Source: an uncultured Flavobacteriaceae bacterium (GTDB taxonomy: Bacteria > Bacteroidota > Bacteroidia > Flavobacteriales > Flavobacteriaceae). From it: 64,000 nucleotides of DNA. The stretch lies in the NCBI GenBank assembly GCA_947494715.1, contig CANLWG010000023.1, positions 1-64,000 of the forward strand, given 5' to 3'. The translations under genes were made by a program, and so were the position numbers. The notes beneath the pieces are model-generated. The model was not told the DNA's origin and searched no databases. It was given only the letters and a program-made list of their open reading frames with translations. Of the stretch, positions 1 to 8,539 are shown in pieces (position 1 is the first letter of the stretch; every line of letters begins with the position of its first letter).

Positions 1-133
1 TACCTAAAGTTACGATCCAACTTTGGATCGGCAATGATCACAACCGACTTTTTTCGCTAACTTGTGCAACAGGCACAGGGTGTATAGTGCATAGCTCATA
101 CCCTCGCTACGACACCATACACTAAACGTTGTA
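1..133. repeat. Cassette junction (attC-like), upstream of first cassette; left part possibly outside window
   Basis: Right end is GTTGTA at 128-133, 77 nt before the first gene. It contains a perfect short inverted repeat CGATCCAA/TTGGATCG (13-20 and 23-30) and a second pair GTGTATAGTG (80-89) with CACCATACAC (113-122), complementary at 9 of 10 bases. No gene is visible on either strand. The GTTGTA start is complementary to TACAAC at 1707-1712, the far end of the same cassette. Confidence 0.6.
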
Positions 134-204
134 CACCATTTGAGAAAACCCTCAGGCAACCAAATGAGTGTTTTTTTCGTCTTTAAAAGCAAACACTCTA
201 TTCA

Positions 205-1701
205 ATGAAAAAATTACTAACTATTCTCCTTGCTACAATTTTATTCTCTTGTCAGGACAATAAAGAACAACTGAATCTTACGGAAGGGGTATACATATCG
301 AATGTTACCATAATCTCAACAGAAGATGGCACTTACAGCCCTTATATAGGTCATTTGGTCATTGAAAAAGATATAATCGTTTATGTGGACAAAAATGAGC
401 CAAGTATAAACGGAACATTTGAACAGATCGATGGAACTGGAAAATTCATAATTCCAGGGTTAATAGATAGTCATGTTCATATTATTCCAGGAGTGCAAGG
501 AATGCTTCCTGATCATATAGAAAAATATCCTGAACTGGCCACTGAGTTTGAAAGCCAAATGCCAAGAAGCTATTTATATTATGGCTTTACCACACTTATT
601 AATCTTGGGGGTATATCAGATGAACGAATCGCTTCTTTTAACATGCAAGAAGTAAAACCCGATTTATATCATGTTGGATATTCAGGAGCTGCAGTTGCAA
701 ATGGTTACCCAATGAATTTTACACCTGAAGAATTTCGATTTGAAGCCGAGCCAAATTTCATATACATGGAAAGTCAGGCGGAGAACATACCAAAAAAATA
801 TAACCCAGCTAACCATACACCCAAAGCAGTTGTCAAGCGTATTAAAAATTCTGGGGCCATCGCCGTAAAATCTTACTATGAATCAGGTTTTGGACGTATT
901 ATGGGGTTACCTGTTCCAACTAAACGTATCATGACCGAATTACTTAACGAGGCACATTCAAATGGACTTGTCCTAACAGTTCATGCTAATTCACTTGAAG
1001 GACATTCTTTTTTGGCTGACATAGGAATAGATATTTTATCGCATGGACTATGGAACTGGGGAAAGTACAAAGATGTACCAACGGACTCTCTTCCATTGGA
1101 AATAAAAAAAACGTTGGATCTACAAATTCAAAAACAAATAGGCTATACCCCCACCTTAACAGTCATTGAAGGAGAGGAAGCACTGGTTGATACTGAATTT
1201 CTTGATCAGCCCGTCTTAAAAAAAGTGGTGCCTAAAAATTTACTTGAATGGTATAAAACGGAAGAGGCACAGTGGTTCGCCAAAGAAATTTTTAATGAAC
1301 TTACCGTAGAAGAGGTTCATATAATCTATGATAATGTACAAGCTCATGCAATGCTAGCTTTAAAGTACCTTTCTGACCATAATGGTCTAATTTTATTTGG
1401 CTCAGATACTCCATCTGCCCCAACTTATGGCAATCAACCTGGCCATAATGGAAATTGGGAGCTTAAATTGATGAAAGAAGCAGGAGTCCCTTTAAATAAA
1501 ATACTTGCGTCCGCTACATTTAATAACGCCAAAGCTTTTCATTTAGATGCTTCTCTTGGCTCATTGGCTATCGGAAAAAAAGCAAATATAATTATGATGG
1601 CCAAAAACCCTTTAATGGATATTGAAGCATATGATGCTATAGAGAAAGTTGTTATTGGAGGTAAAGTCATAAAAAGAGAAGATTTAGAGGTTAAAGAATA
1701 A
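205..1701 (+). CDS. Exported amidohydrolase-family lipoprotein
   Basis: 498 aa metal-dependent hydrolase of the amidohydrolase superfamily (imidazolonepropionase/prolidase-like branch). The N-terminus is a short lipoprotein signal ending LFSC (Cys16), so the enzyme is probably anchored facing the periplasm. The metal site is visible in order: HVH at residues 90-92 after the strand IIPGLIDS, candidate carboxylated Lys222 (AVKSYYESG), His260, His280 and Asp401 (FGSDTPSAP). The C-terminal GSLAIGKKANIIMM segment is the usual small beta-sandwich of cyclic amidohydrolases. The substrate cannot be read from sequence. It is the sole gene of the first cassette, lying 77 nt after its GTT and ending 5 nt before the closing TACAAC. 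A second, diverged exported amidohydrolase lies at 35.1 kb. Confidence 0.85.
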   Translation: MKKLLTILLATILFSCQDNKEQLNLTEGVYISNVTIISTEDGTYSPYIGHLVIEKDIIVYVDKNEPSINGTFEQIDGTGKFIIPGLIDSHVHIIPGVQGMLPDHIEKYPELATEFESQMPRSYLYYGFTTLINLGGISDERIASFNMQEVKPDLYHVGYSGAAVANGYPMNFTPEEFRFEAEPNFIYMESQAENIPKKYNPANHTPKAVVKRIKNSGAIAVKSYYESGFGRIMGLPVPTKRIMTELLNEAHSNGLVLTVHANSLEGHSFLADIGIDILSHGLWNWGKYKDVPTDSLPLEIKKTLDLQIQKQIGYTPTLTVIEGEEALVDTEFLDQPVLKKVVPKNLLEWYKTEEAQWFAKEIFNELTVEEVHIIYDNVQAHAMLALKYLSDHNGLILFGSDTPSAPTYGNQPGHNGNWELKLMKEAGVPLNKILASATFNNAKAFHLDASLGSLAIGKKANIIMMAKNPLMDIEAYDAIEKVVIGGKVIKREDLEVKE

Positions 1702-1706
1702 CTGGC

Positions 1707-1845
1707 TACAACGATATCAATTAATGTATCTAGCCGAGACCTCTCTGTCCCTTCTATTTTTAGCTCTTATTAATAATTGGGAAACTACTATATTTATAAT
1801 CAACAACTAACACTGCGTAAACATACGAGCCGACACCGTTAGAGC
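1707..1845. repeat. Cassette junction (attC-like) 1
   Basis: Left end GGCTACAAC (1704-1712), right end GTTAGAGC (1838-1845). The right 30 bp (1813-1842, CTGCGTAAACATACGAGC...) recur with one mismatch at 2710-2739 in the next junction. Nothing coding is visible inside. Confidence 0.65.
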
Positions 1846-1868
1846 ACATTCTGACCAACCATTAACCA

Positions 1869-2628
1869 ATGATAAAATTCTTTCGAAAAATTAGACAAAA
1901 ATTACTCACTGATAATAAATTCAGTAAATATTTACTTTATGCGATTGGGGAAATTATTCTTGTTGTCATTGGAATTTTGATTGCTCTTTACATAAACAAT
2001 CTTAATACTGAGAAACAAGACTCTATTATTCTAAATGGCTATTTGAATAATATTTCTGAAAACATAAAATTGGACCAAGCAAATCTTGAACAAATTGCTG
2101 TTTTCCGAGACAGTTCAATAATTGGCTCGAAGTATTTTATGAATATAATTGAAAAAGAAAACACGTCAAAAGAACAATATTCAATTTATTTCTCTGAATA
2201 TTTCGCTTACAATCCATGGCTTGACAAATATTTCCAATCTAATAACAGTGGATTTGAAGCATTGAAAAACTCCGGCTATTTAAGTAAAATTCAACAGACT
2301 ACTTTCGAGACCGAACTGTATAAATACTACGGCTTAGTAGAACAAATAGAAAATGAAGAGAAATACCTGAACAATTTTATGGAAGAGATGAAATATGACA
2401 TATATAAAAACAACATTGTTCAACCAATAAAGCCAATAGTCCGCAAAGGGATTGGGCACATTGAAAAAGATGAGGATTTTGATAATTTACGAAGATTTTT
2501 TAACTATCCTTCCGTTGTAGGTAGTCATTCAAGAAATGCTGGAACTATATTTGAATGAATTATACAAAGAGTTATTAATTAGCGCTGTTAACCTTCGAAA
2601 AGAAATAGAAAAAATAACGAAAGGCTGA
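1869..2628 (+). pseudogene. DUF6090-like membrane protein, single-base frameshift near the 3' end
   Basis: The first frame gives 229 aa with an N-terminal basic helix, a transmembrane segment (residues about 22-42, YLLYAIGEIILVVIGILIAL) and a long helical exported domain, as in the Bacteroidota family I know as DUF6090. It stops at 2558 with an unlike tail (HSRNAGTIFE). From 2521 the +1 frame reads VVIQEMLELYLNELYKELLI and continues with SAVNLRKEIEKITKG to a stop at 2626-2628. That amphipathic end is what the family normally has. Removing one base in GTTGTAGGTAGTC (about 2513-2525) would restore a roughly 250 aa protein. A truncated protein could still be made. Function of the family is unknown. 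Confidence 0.7.
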
Positions 2629-2741
2629 CAATGGCTATAATTCATTGTGGTTTTGTACCATACCTAAATAAAAGTATTAATCAAACGGCTGGATTTCGGC
2701 GGAATAATCCTGCGTAAACATACGAGCCGAGACCGTTAGCC
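2623..2741. repeat. Cassette junction (attC-like) 2
   Basis: Left end GGCTGACAATGG (2623-2634), right end GTTAGCC (2735-2741). Left interior ACAATGGCTATAATTCAT resembles junction 7 (ACAATGGTTGTAATTCAT), and the right 30 bp repeat junction 1. The interior CGGCTGGATTTCGGCGG also resembles a segment near 32.75 kb. Confidence 0.65.
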
Positions 2742-2771
2742 TCAAGCAAAGAATGAATAGTATAAAAAAAG

Positions 2772-3440
2772 ATGCGAATGGAAATTATCCAAGATGAAAA
2801 TTTTGACCATAAAAAAGTTGTGATTGATGGATATAACGGATGTTCAACGGATTATTCCAAAGTACGAAACAAAGAAAATGAACCTTCTTTGAAATTATTA
2901 ACTGATAAGTTAATTAATAAAGATGCGAAAGTATTGGATTTAGGGTGTGGTAATGGCATTCCTGTTTCTAAAACTCTTTCTAGATATAAATTAACGGGTA
3001 TTGATATTTCTGAAAAACAAATTGAACGGGCGAAAGAAAATGTTCCCAATGCCGAATTTATTTGCAAGGATATTTTAGAATTCGATTTCAAAAATAATTA
3101 TTGGGATGCAATTGTTAGCTATTACGCAATTTTTCATTTGAAAAAAGAAGAGCAATTGCTACTATTTGATAAAATGTCAAAAGGTCTAATGTCAAATGGT
3201 TACTTTCTTTTAACTCTGACATTACGTAATGAACAAGGTTATACAGAAGATGATTTTTTTGGAGTCAAGATGTTTTGGGAAAATTATTCGTTGAAAGAAT
3301 ATGAAAAAATTTTTACGGATAAGGGAATGAAAATTTTATATTCAGGAATGTTAGAGCACGGATATAATGAGGAATACAATGGAGAAAATGAAATACATCC
3401 TATTTTATTTGGCTTAAAGCCAGCGACTAACACTGTATAA
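2772..3440 (+). CDS. Class I SAM-dependent methyltransferase
   Basis: 222 aa protein with a Rossmann methyltransferase core. Motif I is VLDLGCGNGIP (about residues 55-65), followed by the acidic strand LTGIDIS, then DAIVSYYAIFHL as motif IV. Substrate is unknown; the size and layout fit small-molecule methyltransferases. Two starts (2772 or 2778) are six bases apart; neither changes the fold. It lies 37 nt after the cassette GTT, and its last codons and stop (3438-3440) lie within the left arm of the next junction (GACTAAC at 3425-3431), so its C-terminus is encoded by junction DNA. Confidence 0.85.
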   Translation: MRMEIIQDENFDHKKVVIDGYNGCSTDYSKVRNKENEPSLKLLTDKLINKDAKVLDLGCGNGIPVSKTLSRYKLTGIDISEKQIERAKENVPNAEFICKDILEFDFKNNYWDAIVSYYAIFHLKKEEQLLLFDKMSKGLMSNGYFLLTLTLRNEQGYTEDDFFGVKMFWENYSLKEYEKIFTDKGMKILYSGMLEHGYNEEYNGENEIHPILFGLKPATNTV

Positions 3441-3546
3441 AAATAATGGCCGGAATAGTGGTTTCTACCCTGCTTCAATTTTCTTGTAATTTGGCTGGCA
3501 AATATCACGCCGTCGGCTACTATTCTTATACTCACCGTTATGTGCA
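3425..3546. repeat. Cassette junction (attC-like) 3
   Basis: Left end GACTAAC (3425-3431), right end GTTATG (3537-3542). Arms 3435-3452 (GTATAAAAATAATGGCCG) and 3514-3531 (CGGCTACTATTCTTATAC) are complementary at 15 of 18 bases, making one long imperfect hairpin as in attC sites. Confidence 0.7.
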
Positions 3547-3591
3547 ATTCGCAAAAAAATCGATCTTAAATTATAAAAAATCTGATTGGGA

Positions 3592-4479
3592 ATGAGTTCA
3601 GTACAAAAATTGGAATTCTCGGAAAACACCAAATTGTTGATAATACATGCAGACGATGCGGGACTTTCACATTCCGAAAATATGGCTACGATTCAATCGC
3701 TGGAGAAAGGAATTGTGAACTCTTATAGTATAATGGTTCCTTGCCCGTGGTTTTATGAAATGGCGGTATTTGCTAAAAATAATCCCCAATTTGATAACGG
3801 AATTCACTTGACCCTAACCTGTGAATGGGAAAATTATAAATTCGGACCTGTATTACCGGTTTCCGAAGTTCCAAGTTTGGCAGATGAGAATGGGCATTTC
3901 TATAAAAAAAGGGAGCAACTTAGAAAAAATGCATCTGCTGAAGACGTTAAAAAGGAGCTTCAGGCACAAATCGAAAAAGCAATCAAATTCGGATTAAAAC
4001 CTACTCATATTGATTCACATATGTATAGCGTTGGAGCAAGTCCTGAGTTTTTTGGCATATATAGAGATTTAGGAGAAAAATATAACCTTCCCGTTTTGAT
4101 CAATGAGCAATTGATGAAAATGGTCGGATTAAATCCTGAATTAAATATTAAAGAGGGGGATTTTCTAATTGACAAAACTTATGTTGGAGAATTTGAATAT
4201 TTCAAGACTGGTAAACTGAACGACTACTACGATTCTATTTTAGGAAAATTGACAAGCGGATTGAACCTTATTTTAATTCATCCTGCATTCGATGATAACG
4301 AAATGAAAGGAATTACCGTCAATCATCCAAATTTTGGTTCTGAATGGAGGCAAATCGATTTTGACCTTTTTACAAGCCAACAAAACAAGTCGAAACTCAG
4401 GGAAAATAATATCGAATTAGTAACTTGGAATGATATAAAAAACAGGAAAAGAAAAGTGCATAACAATCGCTATAGCTAA
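3592..4479 (+). CDS. YdjC/ChbG-family carbohydrate deacetylase-like protein
   Basis: 295 aa from ATG at 3592 (a TTG two codons upstream is less likely). The YdjC family comprises metal-dependent deacetylases related to ChbG, which removes acetyl groups from chitooligosaccharides. Visible metal-site elements are HADDAG (Asp21-Asp22), His72 in GIHLTL, and H139xxxH143 in PTHIDSHMY. Late residues [13 protein letters not shown] fit the family's C-terminal conserved block. No signal peptide, so probably cytoplasmic; the true substrate is unknown. Single gene of its cassette: 55 nt after GTTATG (3537), while the closing CATAAC (4459-4464) is inside the last codons of the gene. Confidence 0.8.
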   Translation: MSSVQKLEFSENTKLLIIHADDAGLSHSENMATIQSLEKGIVNSYSIMVPCPWFYEMAVFAKNNPQFDNGIHLTLTCEWENYKFGPVLPVSEVPSLADENGHFYKKREQLRKNASAEDVKKELQAQIEKAIKFGLKPTHIDSHMYSVGASPEFFGIYRDLGEKYNLPVLINEQLMKMVGLNPELNIKEGDFLIDKTYVGEFEYFKTGKLNDYYDSILGKLTSGLNLILIHPAFDDNEMKGITVNHPNFGSEWRQIDFDLFTSQQNKSKLRENNIELVTWNDIKNRKRKVHNNRYS

Positions 4480-4650
4480 TACGGGTTTTAGTGCTTAACC
4501 CAAAATCTAAAACTTTAAACGAAGGCTATCAAATCAAAAAGATTTGGCTTTATAAATGAAAGTTAAAACAAAATAAAAAGTTAGGGCTAAGTGCTTTATC
4601 CAAAGTTTACTGCTTTTAATTCCCGTACTAACCATATCCGAGACGTTGTA
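4459..4650. repeat. Cassette junction (attC-like) 4
   Basis: Left end GTGCATAAC (4456-4464), right end GTTGTA (4645-4650). Arms CTATAGCTAATACGGG (4470-4485) and CCCGTACTAACCATAT (4622-4637) pair at 12 of 16 positions. A central AAATC/GATTT hairpin (4531-4545) corresponds to the stronger hairpins in the junctions at 38.9 and 41.97 kb. Confidence 0.7.
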
Positions 4651-4663
4651 GTGAATTTGAAAA

Positions 4664-5245
4664 ATGACTACAAAACCATTGATAGACTATTTTAAAAATC
4701 ATCTTCCTTTAAATGAAGAAGAAAAGTCTGTTGTGGAAGAGGTTTTCAAAGAACGAAGAATTAAAAGAAGGCAATTTATCCTCCAAGAAGGAGATATAAG
4801 CAAACACAACACATTCGTAGTCGAAGGTTGCTTCCGCATGTACTTTGTAGACGAAAAGGGCAAAGAGCACAATCTGCAATTTGCCGCTGAAAATTGGTGG
4901 ATCGGAGACATTGGCAGTTTCCATTCAGAGGAGCCGAGCAAACTATATATAGAAGCTTTAGAGAATTCCATTATCCTTCAAATAAAAAAAGAAGATCAGC
5001 TCAAACTCTTTGTTGATTACCCCAAATTCAACAGGATCTTCAGGGTCTTTACCGAAAATGCGTTGGTGAGTGCTCAACGCAGGATCCTTCAAAACATAAG
5101 TTCTACAGCGGAAGAACGTTATCTTGACTTTTCAAAACGATACCCTCACTTTTTCAATCGGATTTCCAATGTTCAAATCGCCTCCTTTCTGGGCGTAACA
5201 CCAGAGTTCCTGAGCACCATTCGTAAGAAGATTGCAAAATCTTAA
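4664..5245 (+). CDS. Crp/Fnr-family transcriptional regulator
   Basis: 193 aa: N-terminal cyclic-nucleotide-binding beta-barrel (about residues 25-115; FILQEGDISKHNTFVVEGCFRM) and a C-terminal winged-helix region (VQIASFLGVTPEFLSTIRKKI) that would bind DNA. This short type is common in Bacteroidota; the ligand is usually unknown, and nothing shows that it binds cAMP. The start is 19 nt after a cassette GTT. It shares that cassette with the SnoaL-like lipoprotein gene 85 bp downstream, which it may control. Confidence 0.85.
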   Translation: MTTKPLIDYFKNHLPLNEEEKSVVEEVFKERRIKRRQFILQEGDISKHNTFVVEGCFRMYFVDEKGKEHNLQFAAENWWIGDIGSFHSEEPSKLYIEALENSIILQIKKEDQLKLFVDYPKFNRIFRVFTENALVSAQRRILQNISSTAEERYLDFSKRYPHFFNRISNVQIASFLGVTPEFLSTIRKKIAKS

Positions 5246-5270
5246 TCTACATTAAGGTTCTTTCTTAAAC

Positions 5271-5283
5271 TACCTTATAGGTA
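5271..5283. promoter_or_regulatory. Possible operator in the regulator-lipoprotein gap
   Basis: Inverted repeat TACCT-N3-AGGTA between the Crp-like gene and the following lipoprotein gene. It may be a binding site for the adjacent regulator. The evidence is only symmetry and position. Confidence 0.3.
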
Positions 5284-5330
5284 AGCATAATGATGTTTCC
5301 TGACCTTTGTTTTAAATAAAAATAAAAACA

Positions 5331-5831
5331 ATGAAACAATTATTCTTTACTGCTTTAGCACTATTCCTGATGGCTTCATGCGGTGAAAATAAAAGTCAGG
5401 AAACAAATCAAATTCTAACACAAAAAACAGAAATCATGGAAAAGCAAGAAAAAGAAAAAATAGAAAAATTGTTAGGTGAATACGAAAAGTCACTAAACAC
5501 ATCAGATGCCAAGTTAACACAGTCTTTATACACTAATGACGGTATATTTATGCCAACGGAAGCGCCTTCTGGTATCGGTTCAGAAGCCATTTTAAAGGCA
5601 TATGAGTATGTGTTTTCACAAATTCAATTGAACATTGAGTTCTTTATTGAAGAAATCCAAATAGAAGGAAACATGGCTTTCGCTGTAACAAGTTCGAAAG
5701 GAACAACATTGATACATGCCAATGGTGAAACAATTCCAGAAACAAATCGAGAACTATTTGTCTTTGAGAAAGTAAATGGTGAATGGAAAATTGCCCGATA
5801 TATGTTCAACAAGATTGAACCAAAAAAATAA
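5331..5831 (+). CDS. SnoaL/DUF4440-like (NTF2-fold) lipoprotein
   Basis: 166 aa. Lipoprotein signal ends LMASC (Cys17). The mature part has a linker rich in Lys/Glu and then an NTF2-like cone fold typical of SnoaL/DUF4440 proteins: LLGEYEKSLNTSDAKLTQSL, then YTNDGIFMPTEAP, and at the end ELFVFEKVNGEWKIARYMF. Such proteins bind small hydrophobic ligands or act as isomerases; the substrate is unknown. Second gene of a two-gene cassette, 85 bp after the Crp-like regulator. The cassette closes just downstream at TACAAT (5842-5847). Confidence 0.75.
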   Translation: MKQLFFTALALFLMASCGENKSQETNQILTQKTEIMEKQEKEKIEKLLGEYEKSLNTSDAKLTQSLYTNDGIFMPTEAPSGIGSEAILKAYEYVFSQIQLNIEFFIEEIQIEGNMAFAVTSSKGTTLIHANGETIPETNRELFVFEKVNGEWKIARYMFNKIEPKK

Positions 5832-5841
5832 AAAAACTCGT

Positions 5842-5971
5842 TACAATATTGTATAAAGGCAATAGTGGGATACAGTCTAACCCAAAGGTTAAAGTAATTA
5901 GTTAAATTAGTAGTGGTTTGAAAGTAATTTCTTTTAAGCCACTACTGCTTTTATAAGAGGCCGTCACCTGC
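5842..5971. repeat. Cassette junction (attC-like) 5
   Basis: Left end TACAAT (5842-5847), right end GTCACCTGC (5963-5971). The central arms TAGTGG.TT (about 5910) and CCACTA (about 5938) form a further hairpin. The right end has GTC instead of GTT, yet its bases are matched by GCAGGTAAC at the end of the following cassette. Confidence 0.6.
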
Positions 5972-5986
5972 AAGTGAAAGAAGAAA

Positions 5987-6493
5987 ATGTACATAGAAAC
6001 GAAAAGGCTCAGAATAAGACCGATCAAATTGATAGATGCAGAATTTATTATCGCATTGGTTAATTCCGAAGGGTGGCTGAAGTTTATTGGAAACAGGAAT
6101 ATCTCCAATACAATTGATGCTGAAAAGTATATTCAAAAGATACTTGACGACCCAAAATTTTTTTACAGCGTTTTTGAGCTAAAAGAATCACAAAAGGCTA
6201 TTGGAATAGTAACTTTTCTTGAACGAGAAGATGAAATATTTCCCGATATCGGGTTTGCTCTATTGCCCGAATTTGAAAAAAATGGATATACCATTGAAGC
6301 GAGTAAAGCGTATCTTGAAGAAATCAATGTATCAGATAAATACGGGAACATCATGGCAATTACCCTACCCGATAATCAAAAGTCAATACGTGTATTGAAG
6401 AAACTCAATTTGAAATATCAAGGTGATTACGAAAAAGGTAATGAAACCTTATCATACTATAGTTTAAAGAAATTAAAGGAAGCCAGCAGGTAA
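5987..6493 (+). CDS. GNAT-family N-acetyltransferase (RimJ/RimL type)
   Basis: 168 aa. Begins with the typical ETKRLRIRPIKLIDAEFI strand-helix of Acetyltransf_3 proteins. It continues with the acetyl-CoA-binding region (IGFALLPEFEKNGYTIEASKA) and closes with NQKSIRVLKKLNLKYQGDY, the diagnostic last helix. The acceptor could be a ribosomal protein N-terminus or a small molecule; it cannot be decided here. Start is 24 nt after the cassette start GTCACCTGC. The stop TAA (6491-6493) is part of the closing motif GCAGGTAAC, so coding sequence runs into the junction. Confidence 0.85.
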   Translation: MYIETKRLRIRPIKLIDAEFIIALVNSEGWLKFIGNRNISNTIDAEKYIQKILDDPKFFYSVFELKESQKAIGIVTFLEREDEIFPDIGFALLPEFEKNGYTIEASKAYLEEINVSDKYGNIMAITLPDNQKSIRVLKKLNLKYQGDYEKGNETLSYYSLKKLKEASR

Positions 6494-6556
6494 CAAAGTG
6501 TATGGCATTCGTAGCTGGTAAAAGCTGTCACACCTCATATACATAACGTTAGGTTT
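6486..6556. repeat. Cassette junction (attC-like) 6
   Basis: A compact 71 bp junction, within the usual attC length. Left end GCAGGTAAC (6486-6494), right end GTTAGGTTT (6548-6556). Inner arms GTGTATG and CATATAC pair at 6 of 7 bases. Confidence 0.7.
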
Positions 6557-6568
6557 AATATTTAAAAA

Positions 6569-6874
6569 ATGATAATTAGAGTTTTCAAAGCAATCATACC
6601 TAAGGAATTGCACAGTGAATTTGAAATAAAATTCAAACAAATATCAGTTCCGGTTGTTAAAAACTATAAAGGGTTGAAATATTTAGAAATTGCTAAACCC
6701 ACCAAATGGAATCCAAATGAGTTCGTAATGATTTCTCGATGGGAAAAAGAAGCCGATTTAATTCGATTTGCGGGACGTAATTGGAATGAAGCCCATATAC
6801 CTAAAGGAATGGAAAAGTATATTGAAAGCTGTACCGTAGACCATTACAAACAAATAGATCTACCTAGCCATTGA
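6569..6874 (+). CDS. Antibiotic-biosynthesis-monooxygenase (ABM) domain protein
   Basis: 101 aa single-domain protein of the dimeric alpha/beta-barrel (ferredoxin-like) superfamily. The ABM pattern is visible as MIIRVFKAIIP (first strand), VVKNYKGLKYLEIAK, and VMISRWEKEADLIRFAGRNW (the W and the following helix). Family members are cofactor-free monooxygenases, heme-degrading enzymes or stress proteins of unknown role; no specific activity can be assigned. It fills one short cassette: 21 nt after GTTAGGTTT and closed by AAATCTAAC at 6886-6894 (8 of 9 complementary). Confidence 0.75.
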   Translation: MIIRVFKAIIPKELHSEFEIKFKQISVPVVKNYKGLKYLEIAKPTKWNPNEFVMISRWEKEADLIRFAGRNWNEAHIPKGMEKYIESCTVDHYKQIDLPSH

Positions 6875-6885
6875 CGGTCAACACT

Positions 6886-6958
6886 AAATCTAACAATGGT
6901 TGTAATTCATACTAACAATAAATGTTAAGACAAGGAAGTAACCAGGACCGTTGGCGAA
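6886..6958. repeat. Cassette junction (attC-like) 7
   Basis: 73 bp junction. Left end AAATCTAAC (6886-6894), right end GTTGGCGAA (6950-6958). Its left interior ACAATGGTTGTAATTCAT is nearly that of junction 2. Inner arms TGGTT and AACCA are complementary. Confidence 0.65.
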
Positions 6959-7047
6959 CTTTTAGGATTCTGATACATAAATACATGGGGTGATACATAA
7001 GTAATCAAAAGCTAATACGCTCTTTTCCATAACTTGGATCGGTAAAA

Positions 7048-7986
7048 ATGAACGACAAGGATTATTTTTTGAATTTATACGAGATAGCGAGTCATCTAAA
7101 TAAGGAATTCTCACTACATTCCGCACTTCGCAAATCTTTAGAGAAGACCGTGGAAATCCTTGATTTGGAAACGGGTTGGTTCTGGCTTACCGAACCTGAT
7201 AATAAATCGGTTTATCTTGCTGCCTCCCATAATCTACCTCCTGCTTTAGGCAATCATCCGGAACGCTTATCAGGTTGGTGTTATTGTATAAAACAATATT
7301 TGGCGGATGATATTAACCAGGCAATGAATATCAGTGAGATTACATGCTCCAGGTTAAAGGATATTGGCACCGGTACAAAAGGACTGAAATTTCACGCAAT
7401 AATCCCAATAACAATCAACGGCCAAAAAGTAGGGCTCATGAATTTGCTTAGTAAGGAAACGCGACAACTAAACGAAAAGGAATTGGCCATTCTTAACACC
7501 ATTAGTGAGCTGATCGGGACTGCAATTCAGCGCACTAGATTGCAGCAGTCCTATAGTAGTAAGGTAATTGAATCGGATACAGGCATAAGCGGAGTGTTGG
7601 AGCGGGTTTTTCATCCAAAAATAGAGGCCATAATTTCTTGCCTTGATAATCCCGAGCATGACAAGGACAGCATAAATGAAGTGCTCAACAAAGCGAAGGA
7701 ACTTCAGCAACAACTAACGATGCTAAGCAAGGAAACGAAGAACCATGAGAGAACCGAGGTCGACACAAAAGAATTCCTATATCCTGATTTACCTTTAACA
7801 AACCGCGAATTGGAAGTACTTACTGCGATAAAGAAAGGTCTCACCAACGGTCAGATCGGCGAACAACTGTTCATAACCGAACGTACCGTCAAATTTCACG
7901 TTACGGCAATCCTGTCCAAACTTAATGCAAAAACTAGAACCGAAGCCGTTGATATTGGTTTAAAGAGAGGTTTTCTTGGTATGTGA
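7048..7986 (+). CDS. GAF-domain LuxR-type transcriptional regulator
   Basis: 312 aa. A GAF sensor domain spans roughly residues 15-165 (VEILDLETGWFWLTEP, then IPITINGQKVGLMNLLSKE), followed by a coiled linker (residues 180-235). A LuxR/FixJ helix-turn-helix closes it (about 248-305: LTNRELEVLTAIKKGLTNGQ, with ERTVKFHVTAILSKL as the recognition helix). It should be a cytoplasmic DNA-binding regulator of unknown signal. It starts 98 nt after a GTT. The VOC and GH16 genes follow on the same strand with no junction between, so it could regulate them. The end of this stretch (AATAGCAAC, 9462-9470) does not match its start beyond GTTG, so it may be a fused or rearranged unit. Confidence 0.85.
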   Translation: MNDKDYFLNLYEIASHLNKEFSLHSALRKSLEKTVEILDLETGWFWLTEPDNKSVYLAASHNLPPALGNHPERLSGWCYCIKQYLADDINQAMNISEITCSRLKDIGTGTKGLKFHAIIPITINGQKVGLMNLLSKETRQLNEKELAILNTISELIGTAIQRTRLQQSYSSKVIESDTGISGVLERVFHPKIEAIISCLDNPEHDKDSINEVLNKAKELQQQLTMLSKETKNHERTEVDTKEFLYPDLPLTNRELEVLTAIKKGLTNGQIGEQLFITERTVKFHVTAILSKLNAKTRTEAVDIGLKRGFLGM

Positions 7987-8102
7987 CTCTATTTGGATCT
8001 CCTTTTAACCTGTACTATAGTACAGTGGCATTTCTGTACTTAAGCAGGTTTTATTACTCATAAGCTATCGTGATATTTGTTTCAAACTGAAAACAAAATA
8101 GT

Positions 8103-8525
8103 ATGAGAACACAGAATATATATTTGGAACACGCCAATATTACGGTAAACGACCTACAGGAGGCCATCAAGTTTTTCCAAACCGCTTTTCCTCACTTCAA
8201 GATAAGAGGTGGTGGTAATGATGTTAGGGAATGGGTGCATCTTGGTGATGACAATACTTACATAGCACTTAATCAAGCAACGCAAAATGATTTAAAAATT
8301 AAAAAAAACTATGACAAAGTTGGAATAAATCACTTAGGTTTTGTAGTACAAAATGTGGAAGAGATAGCAAATAACCTTTTAATGAATGGATACAAAAGAG
8401 ACTTCTCAAAACAAGTGGAACAATTTAGAATTAGGGACTATTTTGCCGATGCCGATGGTAATCAATATGAATTCGTGCAGTACCTTAGCGAGATACCAGA
8501 AGAAAAAAACAGTTACACCGACTAA
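8103..8525 (+). CDS. VOC (glyoxalase/bleomycin-resistance fold) protein
   Basis: 140 aa vicinal-oxygen-chelate protein with two beta-alpha-beta-beta-beta modules: EHANITVNDLQEAIKFFQTA at the start, and HLGFVVQNVEEIANNLLMNG then DYFADADGNQYEFVQYL in the second half. Likely metal ligands are His10, the middle His (NHLGF) and Glu (YEFVQ). The reaction is not predictable; relatives include glyoxalases, dioxygenases and drug-binding proteins. Only 14 bp separate it from the GH16 gene, so the two are probably cotranscribed. Confidence 0.8.
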   Translation: MRTQNIYLEHANITVNDLQEAIKFFQTAFPHFKIRGGGNDVREWVHLGDDNTYIALNQATQNDLKIKKNYDKVGINHLGFVVQNVEEIANNLLMNGYKRDFSKQVEQFRIRDYFADADGNQYEFVQYLSEIPEEKNSYTD

Positions 8526-8539
8526 ATCCAAATCTAGAA

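Noticed and set aside
10-192. 60-codon reading frame on the minus strand
   Set aside because: It lies across the structured junction at the window start and has no recognisable protein features.
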